From NCBI RefSeq assembly GCF_900107935.1, contig NZ_FNVG01000009.1:116083-180082 (forward strand): 64,000 bases of DNA, in the 5' to 3' direction. The first letter of the stretch is position 1. The number at the start of each line of letters is the position of its first letter. The DNA is from Vibrio hangzhouensis (GTDB lineage: Bacteria > Pseudomonadota > Gammaproteobacteria > Enterobacterales > Vibrionaceae). Positions 52,902-63,888 of the stretch are shown piece after piece. The notes beneath the pieces were generated by a model. The model was not told the DNA's origin. It worked only from the letters and a program-made list of their open reading frames with translations, and did not search any database. The translations under genes and the position numbers were made by a program.

Positions 52902-54593
52902 ATGACACTGTCTCGAAAAATTTCCCTGATCTTTACGCTGTCAATATTGGCGACATTTACTTGCATCGCTTGGTATACCTATGACAGGTCAATAGCTTTG
53001 CTAGTGCAAGACAGTGAATTAAAAGCCAAGCAAACGTCAGAAATTGCTGCGAATGCATTGCAACAAAGACTATTTGATATTGAAAGAACTAATGACATGC
53101 TTGCAAAGGTCATAACAGAGAAAATTGCAGCGGGGACCGAGTTATATCAAATCACCAGTGTCATCAGTTCCGTGATTGAAAATAACCCGAGCTATCAAAG
53201 TATTTCAGTTGTGGACAACACCAGGGCACAAACTGAGCTGTTTAAAGTTGAGCGCCACAATCAAACGCAGAGATTACGGACAACAATTAATTCTAATACG
53301 AGCCTTGGTCACGTTCAGATATTCGCGATCGCTAACAAAGGTAGCGACGATAAAATATTCGTATCGCCGGTAACAAGTCATTATGACCGGCTAAGCCACC
53401 CCACATTGTCGCCCTATGTTTTCATTATTTATCCGATTAGCATCTCATCAAAAAATGACTGCTCTCTTGTCGTTACGATCGATATAAAAAAACTTATGCT
53501 GGATGCTACATCAATCATGGATGAACCATCTATGTATATCATCGCCAATACTCAAGGTGACTATTTATTACACCCAAACGAAGATAAGCAGTTTGGTTTC
53601 ACTCGGGGAAAAGTCGAAAGAGTACAGATAGACCACCCACAAGCCGCACGTACGGTAAGCGAAAAAATTCCTTCATTTTTCAAAACCACATCCGATACCA
53701 GTTCCGAATCAAACGTTTATGCTTATTTTCTTTCTGCCGAATTTGCGCTCCATAATACCGTGAAGCATTATATTTTTGGCCAGTATCGCAATGAATCAAT
53801 CGCTCATCTATGGATGTCCAACGCTCTCGAAGGTTACGCGATTACAGTACTTATGTTGGTGACCACTGCTCTGGTTCTCTCCTACTCATTATTCAAGCTT
53901 ATTACGCAACCTTTGTCGCAAATAGCACAGTTTGCTAATCGCATAACATTAGGCGAAAAAACAGCGTGTTATAAGTATGAACATCGAGACGAGATCGGTG
54001 ATTTAGCCAATGCATTGAACTACCTGCAGCAAAAGCTCAACTTAAAATATACCCAACTAAAGCAGTCAGAAGAGAAATTTCAGCACTTAGCCCGCACCGA
54101 CCACCTGACAGGGTTGAGCAATCGGCATAGCTTTACTGAAACACTTCAGCAAGAAATTGAACAGCATCAAATACATCAAATGCATATGGCTTTGATGTTC
54201 ATCGATGTGAATAACTTTAAGCAGGTTAACGACCATTTAGGTCATCACAATGGCGATTTATTGCTTAAAAGCATCGCCAACACTCTGGCTGGCAGTTTGA
54301 GAAGCAGTGACGTCGTCTGCCGTTACGGTGGAGATGAATTTGTCGTGTTAATTACCAATCTGGCGAGCCTGGATACCGTGCATTCCATATGTGACAAATT
54401 GCATAATTCCGTTGCCCAACTGAACGATGATTTGGATTTACCAAACTTTATGGCTTCACTGAGCATTGGTGTCGCAATTTACCCATCCACCGCAGTCAAC
54501 GCTGAAAAACTGATGCGACAGGCCGACAAAGCCATGTATTCAGCAAAGAAAAAAGGTGGGCCTCAAACGTGTTGGAGTCCGTCTGACCATTAG
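52902..54593 (+). CDS. Membrane diguanylate cyclase with periplasmic sensor, HAMP and GGDEF
   Basis: 563 aa. Helix ~7-27, large periplasmic region (~28-300, Cache-like: FVSPVTSHYDRLSHPTLSPYVFIIYPI, AQGDYLLHP-type segment), helix ~308-331, HAMP (~332-384, PLSQIAQFANRITLGEKTACYKYEHRDEIGDLANALN), then GGDEF domain (~402-555). Active site YGGDEF (~475-480) is intact; RSSD five residues before it is a likely product-inhibition I-site. There is no EAL domain, unlike MbaA, so the output should be c-di-GMP synthesis only. It is coupled to the binding-protein gene and probably senses its liganded state. Confidence 0.92.
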   Translation: MTLSRKISLIFTLSILATFTCIAWYTYDRSIALLVQDSELKAKQTSEIAANALQQRLFDIERTNDMLAKVITEKIAAGTELYQITSVISSVIENNPSYQSISVVDNTRAQTELFKVERHNQTQRLRTTINSNTSLGHVQIFAIANKGSDDKIFVSPVTSHYDRLSHPTLSPYVFIIYPISISSKNDCSLVVTIDIKKLMLDATSIMDEPSMYIIANTQGDYLLHPNEDKQFGFTRGKVERVQIDHPQAARTVSEKIPSFFKTTSDTSSESNVYAYFLSAEFALHNTVKHYIFGQYRNESIAHLWMSNALEGYAITVLMLVTTALVLSYSLFKLITQPLSQIAQFANRITLGEKTACYKYEHRDEIGDLANALNYLQQKLNLKYTQLKQSEEKFQHLARTDHLTGLSNRHSFTETLQQEIEQHQIHQMHMALMFIDVNNFKQVNDHLGHHNGDLLLKSIANTLAGSLRSSDVVCRYGGDEFVVLITNLASLDTVHSICDKLHNSVAQLNDDLDLPNFMASLSIGVAIYPSTAVNAEKLMRQADKAMYSAKKKGGPQTCWSPSDH

Positions 54594-54657
54594 AATTTAG
54601 CACACCTCTCTCCCGTATTTGTTACACTAAGCAAAACAACGAAAAATGAGAAATGTC

Positions 54658-55482
54658 ATGTCACTATTAGCCTCAGGTACGCTTTCAAAAATGCGCGCCT
54701 CCCTCGACTCAACCGTTCAATATCGTCTTCCTGTTGGCGACCAAGAAGTCGAGCTTTCTTCCTATCTAGGAAAAACACTCACCCTTACTCATACCGGTAA
54801 CATCTACTGTTGCTCGTGCGGAAAAAAAACCAAAAAAAGCTACTCTCAAGGACATTGCTTTGTCTGTATGAAAAAACTCGCCAGTTGCGACATGTGTATT
54901 ATGAAACCTGAGACTTGTCACTACGATCAGGGGACATGTCGTGAGCCAGAATGGGGAGAGGCAAACTGTATGGTAGACCACTTCGTATATCTTTCTAACA
55001 CGTCCAGCTTGAAGGTAGGCATTACCCGTCACACTCAAATCCCCACGCGTTGGATAGATCAAGGAGCCACTCAAGGCTTACCTATCCTCAAAGTGAAAAC
55101 ACGACAGATCTCTGGACTCATCGAAGTAGAACTTGCTAAGCATATCGCAGACAAAACCAACTGGCGCACCTTACTTAAACAAGACGGTGAGCCAATGGAT
55201 TTGGCGGAAAGTGCAAAAGAGTTATTGCCGTTGGTTGCCGATAAAATCGAAGAAATCAAAGCGCAGTATGGTGAGGACGCCATCGAACTACTTTGTGAAG
55301 CAATTACCCCTCTGAGCTATCCGGTACAAGTCTACCCAACCAAAATCAAGTCCCATAACTTCGATAAAGAGCCTGTAGTGAGTGGCATTTTGCAGGGTAT
55401 TAAAGGCCAGTATTTAATCTTCGACTCTGGCGTGATTAACATACGCAAGTTCACCTCTTACGAAGTCGAAGTGTCCGCTTAA
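54658..55482 (+). CDS. DUF2797 protein
   Basis: 274 aa from ATG 54658 (54646 is the longer alternative). The first ~105 residues are Cys-rich (YCCSCGKKTKKSYSQGHCFVCMKKLASCDMCIMKPETCH), consistent with zinc binding. The middle reads DHFVYLSNTSSLKVGITRHTQIPTRWIDQGA, which resembles the VYLx(n)KVGxT/S core of GIY-YIG-like folds (an inference). Family matches DUF2797, function unknown. It is followed by a strong hairpin shared with the convergent gene. Confidence 0.8.
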   Translation: MSLLASGTLSKMRASLDSTVQYRLPVGDQEVELSSYLGKTLTLTHTGNIYCCSCGKKTKKSYSQGHCFVCMKKLASCDMCIMKPETCHYDQGTCREPEWGEANCMVDHFVYLSNTSSLKVGITRHTQIPTRWIDQGATQGLPILKVKTRQISGLIEVELAKHIADKTNWRTLLKQDGEPMDLAESAKELLPLVADKIEEIKAQYGEDAIELLCEAITPLSYPVQVYPTKIKSHNFDKEPVVSGILQGIKGQYLIFDSGVINIRKFTSYEVEVSA

Positions 55483-55498
55483 CGCGATGACCAACACC

Positions 55499-55525
55499 AT
55501 TCAGCCCGCATACTGCGGGCTGAAT
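55499..55525. terminator. Shared hairpin between convergent genes
   Basis: ATTCAGCCCGCA-TAC-TGCGGGCTGAAT: perfect 12-bp stem between the DUF2797 gene and the class V aminotransferase gene. T-tract weak on both sides. Confidence 0.75.
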
Positions 55526-55546
55526 ATACTCAAGTATAATTAGGCT

Positions 55547-56770
55547 CTAGATTTTTCCTAGGGCGTCAAAAAACGCATCAACCTCTTCCAATGTATTGTA
55601 ATGCATAAAGCCAACCCGCAATACGCCACCGGAATCTTTCAGTCCGAGCTGTTCTATTAGACCAATGGCATAAAAGTGCCCATTCCAAACACAAATATTC
55701 TGCTCACCCAGCGCTTTCGCCATTAATTCAGGCGTGTATTTACTCGACGTTATAGCAAAGGTAGGTGTGCGTTTCTTATGACAGCTTTGTCCAACCCCGT
55801 AAAGCGTTAGATCTTCATAGCAGGACAGTCTCTCTAAGAAATAGCGACTAATTTGCTCCTCATGCTGGCCAAATTGCGCCATTGCTGACGTCAGTTTTTT
55901 ACGGAGGCTGTCACCCGTTCCCCAAGAAGCAATATAATCAACCGAAGCAATAAAGCCGGCAAGCGCCTCAAAGCTCTGAGTCCCGGTTTCAAAACGACCC
56001 GGCCCCGTGTCGGTCGCTGGCTCTACTTTGTAGGGTCTTAACGTTTGCAGCCATTCAGGAGCAATATAGGCAATGCCTAAATGAGGGCCAAAAAACTTGT
56101 AAGCCGAACACACCAAAAAGTCGCAACCAAGATCCTGAACATCAATACTGGCATGCGGGGCAAAATGCACGGCATCAACGTAGACCTGTGCACCGTACTT
56201 TTTTGCTAATGCAACAATTCGCTTAATATCCGTGATGGTTCCGGTAGTGTTAGAGGCATACGTAACCGCAACAAGGCGAGTCTTGCTCGATAAAAGGCTT
56301 TCGAAGTGGTCATAGTCCAGCGAACAATCATGTTCTGACACTCGCGCCTGCTTGACCACCGCACCTCGGTCTTCCGCCGCCAACTGCCAACTTGATACAT
56401 TAGAGTAATGATCCAGTGCGGTCACTACAACCTCATCTCCGTGCTCCCAATCTCTCGAAATGGTGCGGCTTAACTGGAAGGTCAATGAGGTCATGTTAGC
56501 GCCAAAAACAATATTATTGGCATGTTCTGCATTAACAAACTGTTGTCCGTAAAAACGAGCTTCGTTCATCAGGTCGACGGTGATTTTACTGGAAAAATAG
56601 TGTCCGCCAAGATTGGCGTTATAGTGGCCGAGGTAGTCATTCATCTTTGACAGCACAGATGAAGGCACCTGCGACCCACCCGGACCGTCCAGAAAAACCA
56701 CGGGTCTATTATTATGCTGCTGATTCAGTGCGCTAAAGCACTTTCTCGCCAGATTAGGAGTGAAGTGCAT
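55547..56770 (-). CDS. Class V aminotransferase, cysteine desulfurase-like (VC1184 type)
   Basis: 407 aa PLP enzyme. Landmarks: FLDGPGGSQVPSSVL, ANLGGHYFSS, TALDHYSNVSSWQLAAEDRGA, VYVDAVHFAPHASIDVQDLGCDFLVCSAYKFFGPHLGIAYI (Asp and PLP-Lys in SAYKFFGPH), RFETGTQSFEALAG. Near the C-terminus ICVWNGHFYAIGL replaces the RxGHxC motif that carries the sulfur-accepting Cys of SufS/CsdA, so it is probably not a true cysteine desulfurase. This matches the VC1184 subfamily. Its start overlaps the dioxygenase gene by 17 bp. Confidence 0.88.
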   Translation of the reverse strand: MHFTPNLARKCFSALNQQHNNRPVVFLDGPGGSQVPSSVLSKMNDYLGHYNANLGGHYFSSKITVDLMNEARFYGQQFVNAEHANNIVFGANMTSLTFQLSRTISRDWEHGDEVVVTALDHYSNVSSWQLAAEDRGAVVKQARVSEHDCSLDYDHFESLLSSKTRLVAVTYASNTTGTITDIKRIVALAKKYGAQVYVDAVHFAPHASIDVQDLGCDFLVCSAYKFFGPHLGIAYIAPEWLQTLRPYKVEPATDTGPGRFETGTQSFEALAGFIASVDYIASWGTGDSLRKKLTSAMAQFGQHEEQISRYFLERLSCYEDLTLYGVGQSCHKKRTPTFAITSSKYTPELMAKALGEQNICVWNGHFYAIGLIEQLGLKDSGGVLRVGFMHYNTLEEVDAFFDALGKI

Positions 56771-57410
56771 TGACAGAATCCTTTGCGGTTAAAACAAACA
56801 CATCCATATGCCCCGCATGGCGGGCATCAATACAACGAATGGGTTGTGCGTTGTGCCACAACTTGGAATCATCCAGAATTGCAACTTCACCATTTTCCAA
56901 CACTTTTCTGAAAAAAGGCGCTTCCCCATTGTCACTGTAAAGCATGATTTCACCACCAACGATATTTTCACGTCCTACCCCTACTAAGGCTATGTGGTCA
57001 AATCCATCCTGATGCACCCCCTCCGGCGCGACCTCAGTCTCATCATACACCGCTGCGATTCGTATCTGGTGGATTTCAATTTCCTGGCCATTTGGTAGGT
57101 GATTGGTTTGTGCAAACAGGGCAACTAACTCTTTCATCGCCTTACTTTGAAGTGTCGAAGGCAAAACTGGCTCAAACTGACGTACAACATCACCCTGAAA
57201 ATGATTAAAGTGTTCTGATTGTACAAAGCTGCTGTCCCCTTTATCGACGATCGCGCCGTCGATAAAGTTAATGACGGAATAACGACGTAATCGATACTGG
57301 CCATCAGCGTGTTTGGTGTTAGGTAACGTTGCAAATGTAGGGGCAAGCTGTTGAATCGCCTCCAAGCTCAGACTAGTCAGATGTAGGGTACTATCGGCAG
57401 TGCTTAGCAT
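56754..57410 (-). CDS. 2OG-Fe(II) dioxygenase (amino-acid hydroxylase-like family)
   Basis: 218 aa from the second of two adjacent ATGs (57410; GGAG six bases upstream). Jelly-roll dioxygenase with the iron facial triad visible as VHQDGFDH (His ~132, Asp ~134) and LWHNAQPI (His ~187), then RHAGHMDVFVL, with a possible 2OG-binding Arg. It resembles the PF10014 family, which includes L-isoleucine 4-hydroxylase; these hydroxylate free amino acids. It is first in a two-gene operon with a PLP enzyme, suggesting hydroxylation followed by PLP chemistry on an amino acid. Confidence 0.82.
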   Translation of the reverse strand: MLSTADSTLHLTSLSLEAIQQLAPTFATLPNTKHADGQYRLRRYSVINFIDGAIVDKGDSSFVQSEHFNHFQGDVVRQFEPVLPSTLQSKAMKELVALFAQTNHLPNGQEIEIHQIRIAAVYDETEVAPEGVHQDGFDHIALVGVGRENIVGGEIMLYSDNGEAPFFRKVLENGEVAILDDSKLWHNAQPIRCIDARHAGHMDVFVLTAKDSVNALHS

Positions 57411-58880
<1,470 letters not shown>

Positions 58881-59013
58881 TCAGGTTAAGCGCACAGAAT
58901 CTGTAGCCAGCAATCTTTATTTGCGAAAACTAGAAACCCATAGGTATGCCCTCTGGGTTTCTTTTTGTATAATCGCTGCTTCTTCTAATAATAATACTCA
59001 TTAAGCCTTCTAC

Positions 59014-60801
59014 ATGGATAAGAAAAAACAACGGAGCTTGAACAATTGGCTCAGAACGCAGAGTAAGCTCGCCAAACGCTGGCTTATGATTGCGATTGGG
59101 TTAGGCGTATTGTCAAGTCTGTTCTTGCTCGCGCAAGCTGCGCTTATCGCCACGATCCTTCACCAGCTCATTATTGAGCACACGGACAAACAAGAACTGA
59201 TTCCATACTTTGCAGGATTGCTCATCGCAGTCGCCGGACGTGCCGGATGCGCCTGGGGCAGAGAAATTGCCGGTTTTAAATGTGGTGAGCAGATCCGTTG
59301 TTATATACGGCAGCTAGTTCTCGATAAGATGCGCGAGTTGGGCCCGACCTATATCAAAGGTAAACCAGCTGGCACGTGGGCTACGTTAGTGTTGGAGCAA
59401 GTCGAAGAGATGCAAGACTTCTTCGCAAAATATCTGCCTCAGATGTCTCTTGCTGTCGTCGTCCCCGTCATCATCCTTATCGTTGTGTTCCCTATTAACT
59501 GGGCAGCCGGTCTAATCTTTTTGGTTACCGCTCCACTGGTGCCACTGTTTATGGCTCTGGTTGGCATGAAAGCAGCGGAGGCAAACCGTAAAAACTTTAA
59601 GGCACTACAGCGCCTGTCAGGGCATTTCTACGACCGTCTTCAGTCAATGACCACTATTCGACTTTTCAATCGAACTGAGTCAGAGACTGAAGTGCTTCAC
59701 GGAGCATCTGAAGTTTTTCGCAAACGAACAATGGATGTGCTGAGGCTGGCATTTTTATCCTCAGCGGTCCTTGAATTCTTCACATCTATCTCTATCGCTA
59801 TCACGGCGGTGTATTTTGGTTTTAGCTATATTGGAGAACTCAACTTTGGCCACTACGGTCTGGGTGTGACGCTCTTTGCAGGTCTGTTTATCTTGATCCT
59901 TGCCCCGGAGTTTTATCAACCACTTCGAGACCTGGGCACCTTTTATCACGCCAAAGCGCAAGCCGTTGGAGCTGCTGAGAGCATCGTCGAGTTCTTGGAT
60001 ACAGAAGTAGCCGCTCTCCCACAGGGTAACGAGCAGCTTAGCGACGTTGAATGCCTCACCCTTAAAGCGACTGACCTCGAGGTACACAGTCCAGAGGGCA
60101 CGAGATTGGTTGGCCCGATTAGCTTCGAGATTCAGGCCAATAGGGTTGCAGCATTAGTCGGCCCAAGCGGTGCCGGAAAAACGAGTTTAATCAACGCGAT
60201 TCTGGGCTTTATGCCCTATGAAGGCTCATTGACTGTCAATGGTGTCGAGTTAAAGCAACTTGACCAAAAGCATTGGCGCAATCTAATAAGCTGGGTAGGC
60301 CAAAACCCTTTACTGCTCCACGGTTCGATTTTGGACAACATTACCTTAGGAAAAGAGAGTGTAGCACCAGAGCGGATAAACAATGCCCTAATCGCCTCTT
60401 TTGCTGCGGAGTTTGTAGAAAGACACGGCCTAGACTATCTGATCACCGACCGTTCTGGCGGACTGTCGGTTGGTCAGGCACAGCGTATAGCGTTAGCCCG
60501 AGCGATGATCCAAAATGGCCAATTCTGGTTGCTGGATGAGCCAACTGCCAGCCTCGATGCCAAGAGTGAGCGACTCGTAACACAGGGCATTCACGCCAGT
60601 ATCTCAGGTAAAACGGCTCTTATGGTGACTCACCAACTTTCTCAACTTAAAGGGGTGGATACCATCTTAGTGCTGAATCAAGGCAAACTAGAGCAACAAG
60701 GCAGTTATGAGCAATTGTCAGACTGTGAGGGACTATTTAGCACCATGCTTTCTGCTCATCAATCTACAATAGCTAAAGATAAGGGGAACTTAGATGCGTG
60801 A
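59014..60801 (+). CDS. cydD: Heterodimeric ABC exporter CydDC, CydD subunit
   Basis: 595 aa half-transporter: six-helix membrane domain (~20-320) then an ATPase domain (~340-585). Walker A GPSGAGKT (~389-396), Q-loop WVGQNPLLLHG, signature LSVGQAQRIALARAMI, Walker B FWLLDEPTASLD, H-loop MVTHQ. With CydC it exports glutathione/cysteine, or heme-related cargo, and is needed for cytochrome bd assembly. cydC starts 8 bp before its stop. Confidence 0.95.
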   Translation: MDKKKQRSLNNWLRTQSKLAKRWLMIAIGLGVLSSLFLLAQAALIATILHQLIIEHTDKQELIPYFAGLLIAVAGRAGCAWGREIAGFKCGEQIRCYIRQLVLDKMRELGPTYIKGKPAGTWATLVLEQVEEMQDFFAKYLPQMSLAVVVPVIILIVVFPINWAAGLIFLVTAPLVPLFMALVGMKAAEANRKNFKALQRLSGHFYDRLQSMTTIRLFNRTESETEVLHGASEVFRKRTMDVLRLAFLSSAVLEFFTSISIAITAVYFGFSYIGELNFGHYGLGVTLFAGLFILILAPEFYQPLRDLGTFYHAKAQAVGAAESIVEFLDTEVAALPQGNEQLSDVECLTLKATDLEVHSPEGTRLVGPISFEIQANRVAALVGPSGAGKTSLINAILGFMPYEGSLTVNGVELKQLDQKHWRNLISWVGQNPLLLHGSILDNITLGKESVAPERINNALIASFAAEFVERHGLDYLITDRSGGLSVGQAQRIALARAMIQNGQFWLLDEPTASLDAKSERLVTQGIHASISGKTALMVTHQLSQLKGVDTILVLNQGKLEQQGSYEQLSDCEGLFSTMLSAHQSTIAKDKGNLDA

Positions 60802-62515
60802 TTTACTCCCTTACCTAAAGCTGTATAAGAAGCACTGGTTTGGCCTTTCTTTAGGGATGTTACTTTCATTTGCAACCCTGTTTGCTTCTATTGGACTGCT
60901 TACGCTTTCCGGTTGGTTCATTTCTGCTTCAGCCGTCGCTGGATTGACCATCGCCAGAGAAACTTTCAACTATATGCTCCCCGGTGCCGGTGTGCGTGGA
61001 GCCGCAATGGCTCGTACCGCGGGTCGTTGGGGCGAACGTGTCGTTAGCCACAATGCCACATTCAAATTACTGACTGACCTACGCATCTTCTTCTTTACCA
61101 AGCTTGCGCCACTCATTCCCGGTAAAGCGGTGAACATCCGTGATGCAGACATGCTCAATCGCTTGGTCGCCGACGTGGACGCTATGGACCATGTCTATCT
61201 GCGCCTTATCAGTCCAATTGTCGTGGGCGTCTTTGGTATCTTGTGCTTAACGGCAGTGCTTTGTTGGTTTGATTTAACACTAGGCCTCACCTTGGGCGCC
61301 ATTCTGATGCTGATGTTGATCGTTTGGCCTTTGGTCTTTTATCGTCTTGGAAAAGAGAATGGCGAATCACTAACGCTCAATAAAGCCGAACTAAGAATCA
61401 AAACGCTCGACTGGTTGCAAGGTTATAGTGAACTGACCCTGTTCGGTGCTGAATCTCGTTACCGCAAGGCGATCACAAACGCACAAACCAAATTGCTCTC
61501 TAATCAGCTAGTTCATGCCAGAATCTCCGGCATGGCTCAGGGGTTGCTTATTCTCGCTAATGGCTGGCTTCTGGTTCTAATGCTTTGGCTGGCAGCCGAC
61601 GGTGTCGGTGGTAACCAACCAGACCCACTTATCGCTCTAATGGCATTTGCAACTATGGCGAGTTTTGAGTTGCTGATGCCGATTGCCGGAGCGTTCCAGT
61701 ATCTGGGACAAACTCTCACTTCAGCGAAACGACTTAATGAAGTCATACTGGCAGAGCCTGAAGTCACCTTCTCCGCTCAATCGGCAACTCACAGTAATGA
61801 CTATTCGATTAAGTTCAACAAGGTATCATTTGCCTATCCGGACGCAGAACAACTCGCACTTCGAGACGTTTCTCTTGAGGTGCCCGCAGGAAACCGACTG
61901 GCGATTGTTGGCCAAACTGGTTCTGGGAAATCGACGTTGTTGCAGTTAATTTCACGCTATTGGGATACCAACTCCGGCCACATTGAGTTAGCGGGAACGG
62001 ACATCAAAAACTGGAGTGAGCCACAATTGCGTGAATCCACCAGCATCGTCAGCCAAAAAGTGGACATTTTAAATGGCACCCTGCGTGATAACCTATCCAT
62101 GGCTAGCCCTAATGCCAGTGAAGAAGCGCTGCTCAACGCGCTGAAAAGTGTTAGCTTGTCTCATCTGGCTGAAGACAATGGTCTGGATGCCTGGTTAGGC
62201 GATGGCGGGCGACAATTGTCCGGCGGTGAAAAACGCCGAATTGGAATTGCCAGAGCGCTACTTCACAATGCGCCAATCGTACTGCTTGACGAACCTACGG
62301 AAGGGCTGGACAAAAACACCGAGCAGCAAGTTATGTCTCTGTTTGAACAGCATTTCGCTGACAAGACGGTCATATTTATCACCCACAGACTGGTTCACCT
62401 TGAACGATTTGACGCTATCTGTTTACTCGAAGACGGTGAGATTTTGGAGTTTGGACATCACTCGAACCTCATCGAGGCCAGAGGACGTTACTTCGAGCTT
62501 CATCAAACGCTCTAA
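60794..62515 (+). CDS. cydC: Heterodimeric ABC exporter CydDC, CydC subunit
   Basis: 573 aa half-transporter. Membrane domain (~15-310), ATPase domain (~335-570): Walker A GQTGSGKST (~375-383), Q-loop IVSQKVDILNGTLRDNL, signature LSGGEKRRIGIARALL, Walker B IVLLDEPTEGLD, H-loop FITHR. All motifs intact. AAGGGG eight bases upstream lies within cydD. A hairpin follows the stop. Confidence 0.95.
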   Translation: MRDLLPYLKLYKKHWFGLSLGMLLSFATLFASIGLLTLSGWFISASAVAGLTIARETFNYMLPGAGVRGAAMARTAGRWGERVVSHNATFKLLTDLRIFFFTKLAPLIPGKAVNIRDADMLNRLVADVDAMDHVYLRLISPIVVGVFGILCLTAVLCWFDLTLGLTLGAILMLMLIVWPLVFYRLGKENGESLTLNKAELRIKTLDWLQGYSELTLFGAESRYRKAITNAQTKLLSNQLVHARISGMAQGLLILANGWLLVLMLWLAADGVGGNQPDPLIALMAFATMASFELLMPIAGAFQYLGQTLTSAKRLNEVILAEPEVTFSAQSATHSNDYSIKFNKVSFAYPDAEQLALRDVSLEVPAGNRLAIVGQTGSGKSTLLQLISRYWDTNSGHIELAGTDIKNWSEPQLRESTSIVSQKVDILNGTLRDNLSMASPNASEEALLNALKSVSLSHLAEDNGLDAWLGDGGRQLSGGEKRRIGIARALLHNAPIVLLDEPTEGLDKNTEQQVMSLFEQHFADKTVIFITHRLVHLERFDAICLLEDGEILEFGHHSNLIEARGRYFELHQTL

Positions 62516-62530
62516 TGAAGAAATACAAGG

Positions 62531-62556
62531 CCCGCCAACAATGATCTTGTGGCGGG
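62531..62556. terminator. Hairpin between convergent cydC and CorC-type gene
   Basis: CCCGCCA / TGGCGGG with 12-nt loop, 15 bp after the cydC stop; followed by TCTGTCTC, weak T-tract. Confidence 0.6.
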
Positions 62557-62562
62557 TCTGTC

Positions 62563-63864
62563 TCATGAGTCATGACCATCTGACTCGTCCAACCTCACTT
62601 TTCTTGCTTTCACCCGGGTGATACGATTGTTTCTGACGTCAAGAACCTCGAATTCCCAATCCTGATAATGAATTTTTTCCCCCGACTTTGGTACCCGACC
62701 AAATAGCCAGGTGAGAAATCCATTGAGAGTCTGAAACCCCTCTTCCTTTTCCCCTTCGATCTCCTCAAGTGCTAATCTGTTTTTAAGCACAGCCATAGGT
62801 ATAAGCGCATCTAATTGCCAACTATTGTCACTAAAGTGTTTAGCCCAAGATTGTTCAGGGGCGACGCCAAGTTCTCCTGCGATCGCTTCCAGCAAATCGT
62901 AGTGAGTAACAACACCCTGAATGTCACCGTATTCATCAACCAGAAACGTCATTTCTGAACTGGTCTGCTGCATATAAGTCAGTAATGAAAGTCCTCTTAT
63001 GGCTTCTGGTGCAAATCTCGGTTTGCGTAATAACTTCACTAGTTTGGTTATAGACAGGCCAGCGTACTCATCCAACAACGCTTTCGAGGAAATCGTACCT
63101 AGCAAATCATCCAGATTGCCCCGACAAACTGGCCAGACGGAGTGCTTGGTCTGACGTAAACTTTTAAGTGTCACTTCTATGGGCTGCTCAACATCGAGAA
63201 ACTGGATTTCGCTACGCGGCGTCATTAGTGAAGTAGCAATTCTGTCGTTAAGTTGGAGCAAGTTCCCAATCATTTCTTGCTCTTGGTGCTCAATCGCCCC
63301 AACTTCGGAGCCCTCTTTTACAAGCGCAACAATATCTTCTTCTGTGACATTGTCACTTGTATTTTCTTGCTGACGCGAAAGTATAAGCAAGGCGTTGGTA
63401 GAAACGGAAAGCAGTGCGACAAAAGGTTTCGCAAGTAGTGCTAGGGCGTGAATCGGGTATGCCACCAATACCGCGATGTGTTCAGCGTTATTTTGAGCAA
63501 TTCGTTTTGGCACCAGTTCACCGACAACAATGGCACAATAGGTTATGATGACAACCACACTGCCCGTTGCCAGTACTCCCGCGAGCTCTTGCTCAATACC
63601 TTCTGAGACAAGCCAATTCTTAAGGGGCAACGACAACACTGCTTCGCCAAACACACCACTCAATATGCTGATTGCAGTGATGCCGATCTGAATGGTAGAG
63701 AGAAAAAGAGTGGGGTTATCTTTTAGCTGCAACGCCAACCGAGCAGCACTATTTCGCTCAGCCAGTTTCTTTAGTCGACTCCCTTTTGCCGCAACGAGTG
63801 CAATTTCAGACATTGCAAACGCACCATTCGACAAAATCAGCCCCATTAACAGAATGATGTCCAT
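62563..63864 (-). CDS. CNNM/CorC-family membrane protein (UPF0053, YtfL-like)
   Basis: 433 aa. N-terminal DUF21/CNNM transmembrane domain (~1-175: IILLMGLILSNGAFAMSEIALVAAKGSRL; ILSGVFGEAVLSLPLKNWL; GELVPKRIAQNNAEHIAV), then a CBS pair (~205-320: LMTPRSEIQFLDVEQPIEVTLKSLRQTKHSVWPV; FLVDEYGDIQGVVTHYDLLEAIAGELG), and a C-terminal CorC_HlyC domain (~345-425). Such proteins are linked to Mg/Co efflux or polyamine tolerance; the hemolysin label is historical. E. coli YtfL is the closest type I can name. Confidence 0.85.
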   Translation of the reverse strand: MDIILLMGLILSNGAFAMSEIALVAAKGSRLKKLAERNSAARLALQLKDNPTLFLSTIQIGITAISILSGVFGEAVLSLPLKNWLVSEGIEQELAGVLATGSVVVIITYCAIVVGELVPKRIAQNNAEHIAVLVAYPIHALALLAKPFVALLSVSTNALLILSRQQENTSDNVTEEDIVALVKEGSEVGAIEHQEQEMIGNLLQLNDRIATSLMTPRSEIQFLDVEQPIEVTLKSLRQTKHSVWPVCRGNLDDLLGTISSKALLDEYAGLSITKLVKLLRKPRFAPEAIRGLSLLTYMQQTSSEMTFLVDEYGDIQGVVTHYDLLEAIAGELGVAPEQSWAKHFSDNSWQLDALIPMAVLKNRLALEEIEGEKEEGFQTLNGFLTWLFGRVPKSGEKIHYQDWEFEVLDVRNNRITRVKARKVRLDESDGHDS

Positions 63865-63888
63865 AAACTCGCCTCACGCCTGACACAT

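Noticed and set aside
55547..55700. Possible C-terminal damage of a cysteine desulfurase lacking RxGHxC
   Set aside because: The WNGHFYA segment fits the VC1184-type subfamily and the frame is intact.
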